The notes under the pieces are model-generated. The model was not told the origin of the DNA. It made no database searches and was given only the letters and a program-made list of their open reading frames with translations. A stretch of DNA of 64,000 nucleotides from Chionis minor (lineage: Eukaryota; Chordata; Aves; Charadriiformes; Chionididae). The position numbers were made by a program, and so were the translations under genes. Positions 49,990 through 63,456 of this stretch are shown piece by piece. The stretch spans positions 124,001 through 188,000 of the forward strand of contig VZSF01001401.1 of assembly GCA_013398295.1 (NCBI GenBank), written 5' to 3'. Numbering within the stretch: position 1 is the stretch's first letter; every line of letters starts with the position of its first letter.

Positions 49990-50590
49990 AAACCTTACAC
50001 CAGAACTTGGTAATACAGATCCTCCCTGTGCCCCTTCCTACCCTGCCTCACATGCAAGGCTGTGAGGGAAAAACCCAACCCAACCAAAAAACAGGGTGCT
50101 GGGCAGTCCCAGCACCCCCAGCTGAGGGGAATCCAGACAGCACCGAGCTATGCCATGTGACGGATCTTGCTTCTGCGTCTGCACAACACTGCATTCCCCT
50201 CCATCATGCTCATGGGATCTGGGAGTCGGAATCTGGGAACTGCAAATGCCTGACACAAGACAGAGGTAACAAGAGAATTCGCTACTGCAGTACTGTGCTG
50301 CCACCACTCCCCATCCACCACAGCATGGGAATTCGGTCCTGGACTGCGGCACCAAGGACACTGGGGCTTGTCCCCAAGTACCCCGGGATAAGCACAGAGC
50401 TGAGAGCATGTGTCTATGTGGGCGTGAAGAGCAACTACCTTTACTTGAACAGACTCACCATTTACACAGACCTTCAAGGACTGGTTCTGCCTCATCACAC
50501 TGAGCTTCCCTATCCTGTCGCGCTCTATCTCTTGCCTAAACCCTTTTGCTCCATATGAAAGACAGCCAAGGGTCATCTTCTCCATTTCTG
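49990..50590. other. GC-rich block with long overlapping open frames on both strands
   Basis: This block of about 600 bp is clearly richer in GC than the surrounding AT-rich sequence. The plus strand is open for 183 codons (50,007-50,558). The minus strand has frames of 145 and 123 codons across the same bases. None of the translations resembles a known domain. Overlapping frames on both strands argue that low stop density follows from base composition rather than coding. A plus-strand donor CAGAG|GTAACA lies near 50,267. It could be a decayed transposon I do not recognise, a lncRNA exon or a regulatory element. Confidence 0.3.
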
Positions 50591-53500
50591 TACAGTACTA
50601 ACGTACTTTCAAAATTTTTCAGGAATCCGAATACATCCTGGTTTCATCCATGAATGGAACCCCAAAATTATTCTGAGCAGTGGCATGTAGAAGAGGAGAC
50701 AGTCTAAAACTTCTCTGTTCAGTTTTCTTGAATTGTAACTTTGAATTGAATTAGTAAGTAGTCTCGCAGGATTCTCCTCTCTCAGGTGACCGTATTTTTC
50801 CAAATGGCCTGGGAGATGACAATGGTGAGTACACTAAAGGCATTTCAGACAGGCAAATATGGTAAGTCACTATTTTGCCATGCTGTATTTGAAGATGAAA
50901 TTGGCACAGCATTTTGGTTTGCAATGTTGCTGCTTAATCACACTTAACTCTAAAAAGTGCAAGATTTAAATAATTCTCTCTGGCAAACTCAGTTAAATTC
51001 CCTGACAGAGTCAGAGCTGGATATCATGGGACAGTCTTTTCAATCCAATGGCGCTGCCCTAGTTTTCCTCTTTTGCAGATTAGTTAGGGAAGAAGCCATC
51101 TTTAATTGATGCCTCATCCATTAATAGCGTTTAAATAGATTGGCTTTGCTACCTAGCTTAGTTTGAAGAGTGACATTTCCAGAAAAATAGTAATAATTAA
51201 AAATTATGCATTCATCACCCTAATTAGCACAAGTAAAGGTAGCTCAAATTTTAATTGATCCTTTGAAAAGTGAGACAGGAGAAGTCAGAGACCAACTGCT
51301 CTATAGGTATTAACCTCTTCACCTACATGTTCTGGGTGAGAACCACATCATGTCATTATGTAAACAATCACTGGACTACTTCCAAGGTTATATCCTTCAC
51401 AGCTGTGAACAGGCAAAGAGCAATATGAAAAAAACCACACAAAACCCCCCACGCGGCAAAACAGAATTTGATTTGCATCAGCCTAGGTACAGAAGGGCCA
51501 TATCTTGAGGCTTGCCAGTAATAATTACAAACCAGCTTATAGACACCAAGTATGATGAAAGTCATTCCAGTTAAAAATGCTCATCAACACTGAGCATTTG
51601 CAAGGAAAAGAAATCTTCAGAAAGTCGTAACACTGACAGAGTTATTTATTCTCTGTATAGGAAGGTGGTGCTGTTTTTCTTATGTGGTTGAAATTAATGC
51701 AGGGAAACAACAGTACAAAGAAAACTTCAGACACTTATGCTTTTCAGAACATTTTAAGTTCCTTCCACTAACTTGCAAGATGATTTTTAATTTTTTTTTT
51801 AAATAAGCCATTCATAGCCCATCCTAGAGGATAAACATTTCACTATGAATTCCTCCTGAACTATAAAGGTCAGAAAGGAGGATTCAGTACACTGAAAAGC
51901 ATCGGTCCTAATGCTACAGTCATAATGCTGCCTTCCAGCTTCAGGCCCACTAGTATCCTACCTTCTCCCTACCTCTTGTCTAACTATAATTCCTTCTACT
52001 CCAGCATGTAGGAGAAATCAAATCATTTGTCTCTTGCACTGATACTGTACTCTTTGCTTAAAGGTCATCTATAAATTTTGAAGTTTCAAAACCAGTAGGT
52101 GTTTCTAAATAAGGTATTTCTAAATAAAGTTCTACCTGAGAATAAAGAAGTACTTCAGATATTTTCTAGAGTATGACTTCAAGTTGTCAGTCAGTTTCCA
52201 GTTCAACTGAGGTAAACAATCTATTGGAAATACACTGGATTTTTCTCTTGCAAATGTTCAAATCAGCACACTGAGGCTTTGCTTTTGTTTTTGCAAATAT
52301 TTGGTGTCTGCCAGCTAAACCCACCACCAAGTTACAGTTACATGTTACAGTTTCATGACTGAATTTGTGGGGAGAGGGTTGAAAGACCAGAACCTGGCTT
52401 GTTTCTGTTACAAGCAGGAGCCATCTTTGCCTTATGGCTTTGATCACACATGAGCTAATTATACTGCTATTTGCTAGAAATAATCAAATGCTTTCTAGAC
52501 TGGTAAGGTGCAAACAGAAAAACCAAGTAAGCCCAGGACAATATTCACATCTACCCTGAACCACCAGTTTCTCTCTGGCGAAGGTCCTTGTGACACATCA
52601 GAGCAGGAACAATGGAGCAGAATTCCTCAAGTCTTGAGAAAACTTTCCTTTCAAGGAGGCAGCTATACATCGTGTCACTGACACCTGACAAGGTCTAAAA
52701 ATTACTGTGTTTCTGATAGCCCCAGAGTATACAGGCAAAAACATTGATAATTACAGAATTCCCTTTCAAAAAAACCTCACAAACAAAAGTCAGCCCAGTT
52801 TTGAGGAATTGCCTCCATTTCTGCAGGTACAATTTTTTTGCAGCCAATTATTTGCAAGTGTAAACTATGGGCCCAATCCAATCCTTGCTGAAATCAACAG
52901 ATAAAGGTTCTATTGATTTCAGCTGGGTTGAGATAAAGCCTACATATCAAAACGCAGCTGGAAAAAAAAAAATCCTGCATAAATGCTGTTTGGACCTGTA
53001 AATAATTGCAGATTTCAAAGTCCTCAAGTTCCAAGTTCTCAAAATAAGAGGTAAAAAAATTGAGTTATATTTAAAAGTCAGGATCAATAGCCCCAGTGGG
53101 CTGACAGCACTTTATTACTGTTGTGGGAGAAACAGATTTTGAATTATTTACTCTCATTTCTCAATCCACCTTGTGTCTTTATGACCACAGAACTTCAACA
53201 AAAGGACAAAAGGAAAGAAGATGGGTATTTCATGCCTCAACGATGTGTGTAGCAGACACCCTGGTAAGTTTTCATGGGGCATAGAAGTTAACATAGGGGA
53301 TTTGATGGGCAAGTCTACAAAACAAAGTGACTACTTTTATAATGTTTGTTAATGAATAGGTAATTTTATGAAGCCTGTAATATTTGAGGCCAGAGTGTCC
53401 TATTGGATATGCAGTCCTTCAACACCCAACTGAATATACACCTCCGAGTTCCCCCCCAAGTGCTTGGGATAACCTCACACTCCCAACGAAGTTTTTAAAA

Positions 53501-53832
53501 CTGCCAAAAAAAGGACAAGAAAGAAACAAGCCAGGCCCCACAAAAGCTGTCACTTGTGCCCTAAAAAAAGGAAAGGCCAAAATCAGCAGTTACTTTCCAA
53601 AACTCTGAGCAAGATCCCCTCACCTCCTATTCTTCAAAGTCAATAGTCCACAGATTAGCAGGAATTATAAAATACAAAGAAGCAAGCAGCACACAGAATG
53701 TAATTTTGGGAAAAAGTGGTTGAGCAAAGGAGCATTTAAAAATGAAAGTAATCTGAGGCAGGTAACCAAGGAAAAGGAACTAGTACAACATACTCTGAAC
53801 ATATTTTCTGCCACACACACACCCCAACTCAC

Positions 53833-54014
53833 CATGACTACGGCTGTCTTACTATCACCACACTCACAGTAAAGCATTAACAGCATGTCTGCTTCATTAA
53901 AAACAAATGATCGAACATCGGGATTATAAAACTGTATACTTCCATGAAAATAACCATTATGTTTAAAACGCACTTCAAGGTAACAGGAACTCACCACATG
54001 CACTGCTTTTCTTT
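53833..54014 (-). other. Candidate coding exon, 182 bp
   Basis: The minus strand has a strong donor, CATG|GTGAGTTGG, with GT at 53,832-53,831. A CTAG acceptor ends at 54,015, and an alternative CAG acceptor would start the exon at 54,002. One frame is open throughout and has a protein-like composition. It contains YLEVRFKHNGYFHG, then FYNPDVRSFVFNEAD and YCECGDSKTAVVM, ending in phase 0. The polypyrimidine tract is only moderate. The length is typical of a vertebrate internal exon. No family is recognised. A chance open stretch next to a good donor remains possible. Confidence 0.28.
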
Positions 54015-57000
54015 CTAGCACAGGGAGTGTATATGGTAACTAAAAATTTGCTAGATGAACAGCCCTAAACAGAGCTATCTTTAGTTTCACATGCGTACTA
54101 ATTTCCAATAAACACACGCTTGTTTTGTTAAGGATGTTATTGTCTATCTGATAAAATAATGCAAGTTTGATATTTATTTTAAAACTGAATAATGGGTTGT
54201 TTTTCTAGTGCTGGGCCACAGACAGCTCAGACTTACTACATATTTAATGCCCTAACTTGTGTTGAATGAACTTAACGGAATGAATTCAGTATGAGTTTAC
54301 ACAGCAGTCTTACCAGAGTCAGCAGACTGGATTACTTATCTCTCTCAGACTACTTAAAGGAAGCAGGCTCACCGGCAACCAAAGGAACGCCTAGCACCTG
54401 AGGCTCAGTCAGCTCATTTGGAATGTTCAGTGTAAGATACTTATCAGAAGACAGGAGGAAAAGAAAGCTTAGTGAGGAACAAAAGAACACGACCAAAAAA
54501 ATACATGCTCCCTTCTCTTTTCCTTAGCTACAAAAAGCCCACAGTCCACTGAATTCTGGTGACTCTGAATGCATCCGTGATGAGACCCTAGATAGCTCTG
54601 AAACAGAAAAGCATAGAGATGACAAAGTTTACATTTTATAATTTTTTCTAGGTAGGTACAATATGATTTTAGGTTGCACAGTTGGGGAAATTAATACTGG
54701 TTTTACAACTCTGTACTGAAACCTTTTTGAAGGTTATACAAGCCCATTCTTAAGTCTGCATTCCAGATGTTGCAGGTTCCCAAGTGCCATTTTCATAAGT
54801 AACTTTGGTACTTTATCCCCAAGTCCCCCCAATTTTCAAAAGTCTTTTAAGGTATTTTTGGAAGCACTTCAAATTAACCTCGGATAATCACTGTTGCAAT
54901 TACTGCCTCTTCACTTGTCCTCCTTGTTCAAAAGAATACCTTGAACAAGCACTCGGCTCTTAGACTGGCTTGTGAGATCAATACTGCAGGATTTGAATAG
55001 AAGAATTTTAAAATATATTCATTTGCAAATTAGCTGTACTGCAATTTCCTTTGGAGTAGCAAAATAAATGCATTCTTAGAACATTTGTTTCAGCACAGTT
55101 TGTTGCCAGTCTAGATTATATGAGAGGAAAAACCTGACACCGGTAAAGAACCACGTGAGATACTAGAAAGTGTGACCAAACTTCTCATTTCCCCACCTGC
55201 AGTGACACAATGTTCTATTCTAACATACAATTTTAAAGAAGTGGGGATAAGACATCTTTGATATAGATCAACCTCTTTTCTAAAACCAAGTGGGTTTGTG
55301 CGGTAGTAAGAAGAGGTCAGGAACTGCGTTGCGAACAGGTGCTAACACATCCTTCTATTCCACTCCACTGACAAGAGCATATTCTTTGGCACTGACAACC
55401 TGTAATTGAGCTGACAAGCACAGAAAAGCAGCCAGGTAAGACTAATGGCTCTATTTGACAGCAGTCTAAAGTAGCAGTTGCATGTGAGGTTGGGCACTCT
55501 TTCCAGAAAAAAATAAAGACAATCACTTATTTTTTAAACACAAGAATCTTACTAGAAATCATTTTAATGAGTGGTAGTAAGAAAGAGAGTCAAAAAGCAG
55601 GGTGGGATACTGAGTATATTCAGAGCATTTAAAGTAGCAAATGTTTCTCACGATGAAAATATCTGTGAAAGAAATGAAACGGTAATGTACTTTTCCAACT
55701 CTCCTCCTAGGCCACCAGCAGAGACCCCACAGGATGCTGGCAGGACATCTTCATCTTTATGAAATAACCTTTTCAGTCAAAACCATACATATCTGCTATC
55801 CCACAGTATTATGCTATCTGATTATGTAAAATAATTACATTCCAATGTTAATCAGCAGACTCAAGCTGCAAAGTCTGCAACAAAATGTTTTATTCCTCTC
55901 CACAAACTGTATCCTATCTGTAGAAGAACTATGAATATTTCATGATGTACAGTTTTTCAGAAGTGAATGTTTTATTTTCATTAACTTTTTCTATCTCTTG
56001 GTTTCCAAAGGTCTTTTAAATGTGAATGCTCAGGTATTTCTGGAGTAAATAAATGCACTGTAACCATCTAAATGTGCCAGAAGGTAATTTGTTTGAGCTC
56101 CAAAACCTTCACATATTTTGATCTGTAAATATTAAGTCATAATTCTTACACCTCTTGCACTTAACAGACAAGATTTTAGCAGCTTTATTCACATGGATTA
56201 ATAACCTAGTGCACAAATAACTTATTGTGGAGGAAGTCCCCCTGACGTAAATGCATACATTATATTACTACTGTCTTCATTACTACAAAATTTATACATC
56301 CTTAACTCCACAACCACATTCACTGAGCAATCACTTGTAGATAAAGACACCAGAGCCAGTAAGGCCATCTCGGTGTGCTTAACTGCCAGCACACATAGGT
56401 TTTGAAGAATCTAACTTTTAAGAGGAGTAAGGGTAAATGGCTCAAGAAATGGCACTATTTCACAAAAACACACACTTTGCAGACACATCCTAGAAGGACA
56501 AAAGACACATTTTGAAAGCTTCTATATAATACAGGTGTGCTCTGCGTGTGTACACACCAAACACACTTGTATCTAAATAAAGGTATTTCCATGTCTAATC
56601 AAGGTGTCTACTCAAAGAACACCTCAGTAACAAAGTACAGCATAAAAAAATATTAAGAAATGACAGGTTGAAAGTTGCACATGCAGCCCACTGACAGCAC
56701 AATTAGCTGTGGGGGGAAATTACACTTGCTCACATAGTCATAAAGAGCCAGCACTGTGTTGAAGAAAAGCACCTGAAACTTGACAATTCACAGGCAGTTT
56801 GTTTTCTTCCCGCTATTACCTAAAGAGAGAAAGTTGCACCAAGTGATTTCTTATTAAAAAAACCAAAACATCCACTTGCATAAAAAGTCAGAGGAAGGGA
56901 AAAAAAGACTATGGTATTTCTCTGCAACGACAGTGCACACAGCTAATTTTCTTCCGCAAGTATCACCTCTGCTTTCAACAGAACAAATAACCAGATGCAG

Positions 57001-58208
57001 TGTCAAACCTGTTTCAGTTGTCCAGGTGAGACATAGGGAGGGAATAAGAAAGCATGAAATTACTCAGGAAGAGTCAGTAACCTGTTATTTGACTTTACAG
57101 GCAAAAGTAAACATCATTCAAGCTGTAATTGAATTAATGCAGCATTTTGGATAAACTCAATTTGCATAGGATTTGCTGTCACAGGAATCTCTACCCCGCA
57201 ATGTTAAACCCAGTCTCCCTTGATGGTATTTTTGAACTGCTGACCAGGCTCCCTGTGTGAACAGACAACAATCCCACTTCTCATCCCATCCACGTTCACT
57301 CATATTCTCTAGACACCAAGCAAACCTACAAATATGCACATACCAAAAATGTTACAGTAGTTCTTAAAGGAAGGACAAATTTATCTAAGCTATTTATGCA
57401 AAAGGAAGAAGAAAAAAGCACTAACTAAACTAGGCTAGTTAAGTAGCAGAAAGACTTGTTAACAGGATTGGCAGAAGATTGCCTGACTTACAAATAAAAA
57501 ATAAAAAAAAAGGACAGTAAGAAAGGTTTGAGGGACAAAGAACACTAACGTTCTTAAGCACACACAACAAACCGGGAAATGAACAAGAAGTAGATGAAAA
57601 TACATTAAAAATTATAGCTACTTCATATTTGTAGCATCTGACTTCTGACACTAGTCATCATTTACGTAAATATGTGATTAGCCAAAAAGGACAGCTTTTT
57701 AATCTAAGTACATTTGTCCACTAAATGCCCTGTGACAGACTTGAGAGGCGGTCTTCATAAAGACATACCCATCGCTTCTTTCCATCTGCTGCTCTCCCAT
57801 AGCAGACATTGAAGATAAGCTGACATCTCAAACCACATCAATGGGCTCCTGCAAGTGGCCAGGGCGCCCATCAGCGTACCCTTCTCAAGACACCTCAAAA
57901 GTAGGCTCTCTGTAAACTGGAGCTGTGTAAAAGGAGGCCAACTCCAGAAAAAGAGGACTTGAGCAGTAACGAATGGACTGCCAGCATGCCATACAGAATC
58001 CTACCTTGAAGAAAGAGAATAAACAGCACTTCATTCCAACTTCATTCCACACTTAAGTTTTACTCTGCTCTCACATTTACGATAACAGCTTCCCAGGACT
58101 ACTATCAATTAGCCTTTTCCTGGACAATTGAATACAGGTAGACTTAATATCTTCTACCACGAAGTCTGGCAATTGTTAGTGCAATGGATTACTGATATAG
58201 TTTTCATT

Positions 58209-58225
58209 AAAAAAAAAAAAAAAAA
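58209..58225. repeat. A17 homopolymer
   Basis: Seventeen A following TTTTCATT. There is no identifiable retroposon body on either side. Confidence 0.9.
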
Positions 58226-61200
58226 GTCACTTCTACCATGTTTGCAACTCAGGGTTGACAACAAAGAGAGACTGGTAAAGCAGTCATGGTAAATTGCAAA
58301 CATAAAAAATTCACACTAATTCCACCTGAGTACTGCTTTTTAATCAGCAGGGAGTTTGCTTTGTTAGAGGAATTTAGACAGATTTTAAATAATCTTTGTT
58401 TTGGTCAGGATTTAGGAAGCCTCTCCCATCTTTTCCCAGCCTTCATTCCTCTACGAGAAGCAATTACGCACAAAGAAACAATCTATGACAAATTAACCAC
58501 CTTTTAAAAATACACTCTCTACTTATCGGAAAGTATCTGGCTATTATTCTCAGCCAACAAAATAAAAATGAAGGGTATCAGTTAAGCACTGCTCTACTTC
58601 ACGTTCAGATTGCAGGATATCCTTTCTCTAGGGCCTCGATCCATTGAGAATGCTTTGCAGCCTCTTGGCTATCCAAGGATCATCACTTTAACATCTAATT
58701 ATCATTGTGAGCAGCCACTGTAAACACCAGCAAACTTCAACAGAGCTTCCAAAGGGCAATATGCAATGCAACGCAGCACAGTCAGTTTATATTAAGGTTA
58801 ATTGGTCGTTCAGGAACTCATAGTATTTGCTAAAATAAAATACAGCTGTAGTCCAGTGAAGTGATTCTGTTCCCCTGTCTCCAAGCTGTAAGACTAAAAA
58901 ACACTAGCTTCCTTCATGGGCAAAAGCAAAGCATCCAGGGCATATTTGGCCATAACTGATAAGTTCCACACTTACTTAGTTCAACAGATGTTTAAAACGC
59001 ATTTGCAGACTATAAAGCTGATTATTCACTAGTACTCTGTGACCGGACCATTTCTCAGCAGAGTTTTAAAGGGCAGTTTTATAAATAGACAATAGAAGAT
59101 TCTTACCAAGAGATTGCACTTTTGGGTTTAAGAGGCATATAATAGAGCATGCCAAAAAAGTCAAACGACATTCAACTATCACTATAAGACTAAACAGGTG
59201 TCTAGAATAATTTAGGAAACGTCTGCTGTAATCTTTGTTTTATGCTGTAACTTAATGCAGTAGCTACACCAAAGCTTTGAAAGTGAAAGGCCAAAAATGA
59301 AACAAAGATTTACCAAGTTACTGGTTTTAATGCTGTTTTGAGAAGAAGGAATACTAAATTAAGTTGGAACAGGCCAAAGTTTTCCTATAAACCCATGTAA
59401 CGCAAGGGTCCGTTCAGACACGTCGTTGGAGTGGCTCTGAATTAATCTCTCCTTTACTGCAGTGACGAAAACGGCAAGCCCAAGGATGAACATGATTGCC
59501 GGTCACATCATTGGATATTACTCCAGCTGTTGCTCCAGCTCATTATACCCACAGCATGCTTAGGAAGAGCAGAGTGAATACTTGCTATTATTGAATTGGT
59601 CACATCGCATGTATAAAAAGCTGTGCCCAAAAAGAGAGTATGACGGGACCAAACTGCAGGCATACACCATACGTGACTGGGGCCACAGACACAGCTGGCT
59701 CTGCGTAGATTTTATCAGATCCTGCCTCACAGGTAAGAGATCTAAGAGAGAAATTCTCTGAAGAATTCACCTAAGAGAAGACCAAGAGCAACTTCACTGA
59801 AAGCACATAATTCATATGACAATTACAAGACAAATATAAAAGAAAAGATAACCATGCCCAGTAAAATATTCAAAATCAGGGCCTTGAACACAAGCAATCT
59901 TTATTGCAGAAAGCAAAACCACTATATATAACTGGAATACTTGCACTGCGAGCTGAGTTACATTGCCCCACTTCCAAGTAAAATCAACTGCCCTTTATGC
60001 TTACTATTACCTATGTAATTCCATCGTACAGCTGCTTAACACATGGCCAATGAAAAGGCTTTGAGATGGAGACTTTGGGGAAGTTGCTAGAAGCTTTATC
60101 AGCAGTTTTAACAAGGTTTTTGCCACCAGAATCTGCAGATTTGTCTAGATTGATAAACTTACAACATTTTTGATTAGGCAAAAACACTTAATAGTGAGCT
60201 TGTTAAATCCCAATGTGGTTGCTCTCATTTAGAATTAAAGTAGCTTGCACTTTTAAAATTAATACAAACCAAAGGGACAGCACTTTAATTTAGACTAATT
60301 AAGAGCAAATTTAAAGCAACTCAGTTAAATCATCTAAAACCCCTGGATGGATGCATCCCATACAGACTTAGCCCTCCCAGAAGCAAGCTCTGAACTATGG
60401 GAGATCTCTCTCTCACCTACTTCAGCACTTGGAACAGGCATTCAGGAATGCATGCAGTTTGTCTGTGGAGATTAAGAAATTGTATTGGCCTAAAGTCAGG
60501 GATTTTGTACCTCTAATGCTGAAGAAATTCCAAAGATAAACGGATGTAGCACTGGTATTTTAAAAGCTGGTAACTCACACATGTTCAAAGTCAGAATCAA
60601 ATACTTAATTCTGATGGACAGCTGAAATACTTTGCTTTACACTGGTTTAGTGTGCGAGTTTAATTTATTTTATCAGTAGTTGCTAAACTCATACCATAAA
60701 CCAAGCCTACATAATAAACCTAACATTATAAACCAAAGCAAAGGAACAGGCACAAGGAAAAGCAAAATGGCAATCAAAATAAAGCAAGCTTCGTGGCCTG
60801 ATACCGGTCGCTCTGATCAGTCAGTTCAAATTCTTCTAGGACCAGTTAACGTTTAGAAAGCATCGGTCCCAGGCTTGCATCTGGAAAATAAATTAGTCTT
60901 CGTTTAAGAAATTCGCTCTCTATCCTTATGAAATTAAGGCAGCAAGAAAGTAGAATTGGCAGCCTCACATGCTAAAATGAGTGAGAAACTAGCACTGCAA
61001 AACAGTACTGTTCAGGGCTTTTCTACTTACTGCACAACTACAAAACTGCTCATGTGAAAATACTATAAAATAACTGCACAGCAATAGAACTCCTGCCTGC
61101 TTCTCTACTGCTTCTTTCTCTTTTCAGTAAATAGTCACTGGTCATAATGAATATGGGTTGTAATCAATAAGACCATCCTTGTTAAGCAAACAATAAATCC

Positions 61201-62749
61201 AGCTCCCTCTTCTTCAGGTTTGCTCCTGCTACCATCGCAAAGACTGACAAAACTCAATTTTCATTTGCCAAGCTCAGAATAAAAACACAAGCACGACCCA
61301 AATACTCAGCTTCTCTACAAATTCTTCTGTGATAGCATTTAACTTCTAAAGGCTTCGAGAATTAAATACGGATTAAACACCGCTAACGTCAAATGCAGAT
61401 GTAAGCATAAGTCTGACTAAGTCTTCAGTGACACCAGCCTCTTTGTCCTAGTGGTACAAAGGCATCTGAACTATTATAAGACACTATTTAACGAAGACTC
61501 TAATTTTGATTTATTAAAAGAGGTGCTTACTGAAATACACCATTTTCACATTTACTTGCACAGAATAGTAAGTCTTTAGTGGGTTTTAATACACTCATGC
61601 TAAAATACACATTTGAATCTCTCCATGCAGGATCATATTTTGACACACATGGTGTCACCATCAACCATTCACTGCAAAGGACACATGGCCCGTAAGGAAG
61701 CAGAAAGGCAAAAATCCAAAGAACGTATTTCTTTGCACCACAAAACCCCTTCCAGAGAGCAGAGAGGGTTCAACAGCTCAAGAGTCATCTGGGCTCTAAG
61801 GGCAGTTAACGCAAAATCAGGCAGCTCCACGCGGAGGTCTCTGCTTCTTCCAGACCCTCTGAGATCTCACAGGTACCGTATTTGTGACAAAAGGAAAATG
61901 AAAACCAAAACTATTCATTAAGATGCATCTGCAACACACTGGTAACAAATGTTTGCTTTTACCCTGTGTCTTCTCTTTAAAGCCCTTTGTGTTCTGTGTC
62001 TGGAAAAACAACACAAAAGTACAAGTTTAAAGGTATTTTAACTTCCTTGTCCAACACTCCAAAAAAGCTAAGGAGGTGACAGATTGAAGAAAACCACGAA
62101 TCGGATGGTACATCTCTTGGGCGCTACAGGAAGCGCCGGGCCGCGCTGCAGTACACGTAACGCTGTGTCAAACATTGGGGGACACATGACTAAAATACCA
62201 TTTTTCCACAAGCGCGAACGAACATCGAAAACCACCACCCCAAAGCGACGCCATCGGCCATGTGGAAGGAGGTCCCCATGACGCTGCGAGGCAACACCAC
62301 CCAACCGCCTCGTTAGCGTTATTTACTAACGCACCGCAGCACCCGCCGCTTCCCCGGGCCGGCCTGTGCTTCCCGAGGGATGCTCCCACCCTGCTCCTGC
62401 TCCGGCCTCACCCTGCCCAGCCCGGATCGCCACCGGGACACAACCCAGTGACCCTGCTCGGCCGCTCTGGACATCACAGACGTTGTTATTGAATAGGGGA
62501 AAGATACCAAGTGTCAGCGATAAAAGCAAACCAGGGAGACAATAAATCAGGTAACGTTGATAAAGTGCAGATCTAAAAAGAGGCAATTAAATTGTCAGTA
62601 TCAAACGCCTTCGCCGCTGACGCTGAAGGTACGTAGCACACAAGCCTTCGGAACAGGAAAAAATTGCATTTCCCGCCCCCCCCCCCCGCAGCGGCAGGAC
62701 GGGGAGAAGACAGCGCCAGCCTGAGGCGGGAGTGGCGGCGGGGCATTAC

Positions 62750-62761
62750 CTGGGCCGCCAT
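62750..62761 (-). CDS. Candidate first coding exon (Met-Ala-Ala-Gln) of a leftward gene
   Basis: On the minus strand an ATG at 62,761-62,759 has A at -3 and G at +4, a strong Kozak context. It is followed by GCG GCC CAG and then GTAATG, giving a CAG|GTAATG splice donor with the GT at 62,749-62,748. The exon therefore carries only four codons and ends in phase 0, with the 5' UTR lying to the right inside the CpG island. The minus frame is open upstream to about 63,172, but that is expected in GC-rich sequence and the Kozak ATG is the better start. Many vertebrate housekeeping proteins begin Met-Ala-Ala, so four residues do not identify the gene. The alternatives are a non-coding first exon or a chance ATG. 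The next exon is not established. Confidence 0.45.
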
Positions 62762-62897
62762 GCTGCGGGCCTGCCCCGGCCCCGCCGGCTCCTTCCCTCG
62801 CGGCTCGCCCCGGCACCGTCTGGCGCCCAGAGCCGCCGGGGCAGCGGCACCTCCCGCCGGGGCAGCTCCGCGGGCGGGGAGCGCCGCCGCCCGCCCA

Positions 62898-62898
62898 N
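62898..62898. other. Undetermined base (n) in the CpG island
   Basis: A single n sits within GCCCGCCCANCCGGGCGG, in the most GC-rich part of the window. It most likely marks an unresolved base in a hard-to-sequence stretch, so nearby frames and lengths should be treated with care. Confidence 0.95.
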
Positions 62899-63456
62899 CC
62901 GGGCGGCCGCCGCCGAGCGCCCCCCGTCCCGGCCCCGGCGGCCTCAGGCCCTTCCCGTCAGGCCAGACGTCCAGCCGCCGCGGGCCCGGCGGGCCGGGCT
63001 CCCTCGGCTGGGCGCGCTCCGGGCTGAGGGGGCCCCTCTCGAGTAGAACCGTAGAGAGTTTTACGGAATAATTTGTTGGAGATGAAGGTGAAAAGGCGTT
63101 CCTCTCGTCCCGGGAGGGAGAAGGGGCACAGGGGTTGGAATAAATACCTGGGAGTGTGGCACGGCTTGGCATTTTCTAGGAAGTTTTTAAGCTTGCAAAT
63201 CTCCGTTAAGATCATCGGGCCCCCTCGTAACTGGTCCTCTCAGGCACAGGAAAAAAAAAAATCAAATAATATGCAAAGGAAAGATGTAGTTACCCAAATA
63301 TAATTAAGGAAATGTAGTGCACACTGAGGGGAAGCAGATGCAGGTTATGGATTTTTGTGTACTCCTATTGTGAACCTGCTTAAATTATTCCTGATTTTTG
63401 ATTAAGTGCTGGGAGTTTGCACATTCTGAACGGTTACAAAAATGTTCTGTTTTCAG

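Larger units (their letters stand above)
35100..62089. other. Long non-coding stretch, likely intron(s) of the leftward gene
   Basis: About 27 kb with almost no recognisable repeats. Exon-like segments are listed separately at 42.8, 44.7 and 53.8 kb. Weaker ones include 47,622-47,708 (donor ATCCG|GTGAGTTT) and 57,769-57,848 (donor GATGG|GTATGT). At 36,517-36,801 a minus-strand open frame follows a strong acceptor (ATTGTCTTCTGTTCCAG) and ends in a stop codon that overlaps AATAAA. The GC-rich block at 50.0-50.6 kb is described on its own. The rest is AT-rich unique sequence. Confidence 0.5.
62090..63130. promoter_or_regulatory. CpG island, probable bidirectional promoter
   Basis: CpG dinucleotides are rare across the first 62 kb but become dense here, with a very GC-rich core at about 62,330-63,040. 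CpG islands of this size normally mark the 5' end of a vertebrate gene. Two features support a promoter: a minus-strand ATG with an immediate splice donor at 62,761-62,748, and a plus-strand candidate exon further right at 63,457-63,655. A C13 run (62,676-62,688), preceded by an E2F-like TTTCCCGC, and GC boxes of Sp1 type lie in the core. I see no convincing TATA box, as is usual for CpG-island promoters. The exact transcription start sites cannot be read from the sequence. One undetermined base (n) at 62,898 sits in the richest part. Confidence 0.8.

Noticed and set aside
50007..50558. 183-codon plus-strand open frame as a gene
   Set aside because: The opposite strand is equally open over the same bases, no domain is recognisable, and the block is GC-rich, so stop codons are rare for compositional reasons.
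56800..56820. Very good minus-strand acceptor (CTTTCTCTCTTTAG) as the start of a coding exon
   Set aside because: The frame runs into a stop after about 29 codons and no donor of similar quality precedes it. It shows how common decoy splice sites are here.
62573..63172. 199-codon minus-strand frame across the CpG island as one protein
   Set aside because: It crosses an undetermined base, is rich in Pro, Gly, Ala and Arg as any CpG-island frame would be, and is interrupted by a good splice donor just after the best ATG.
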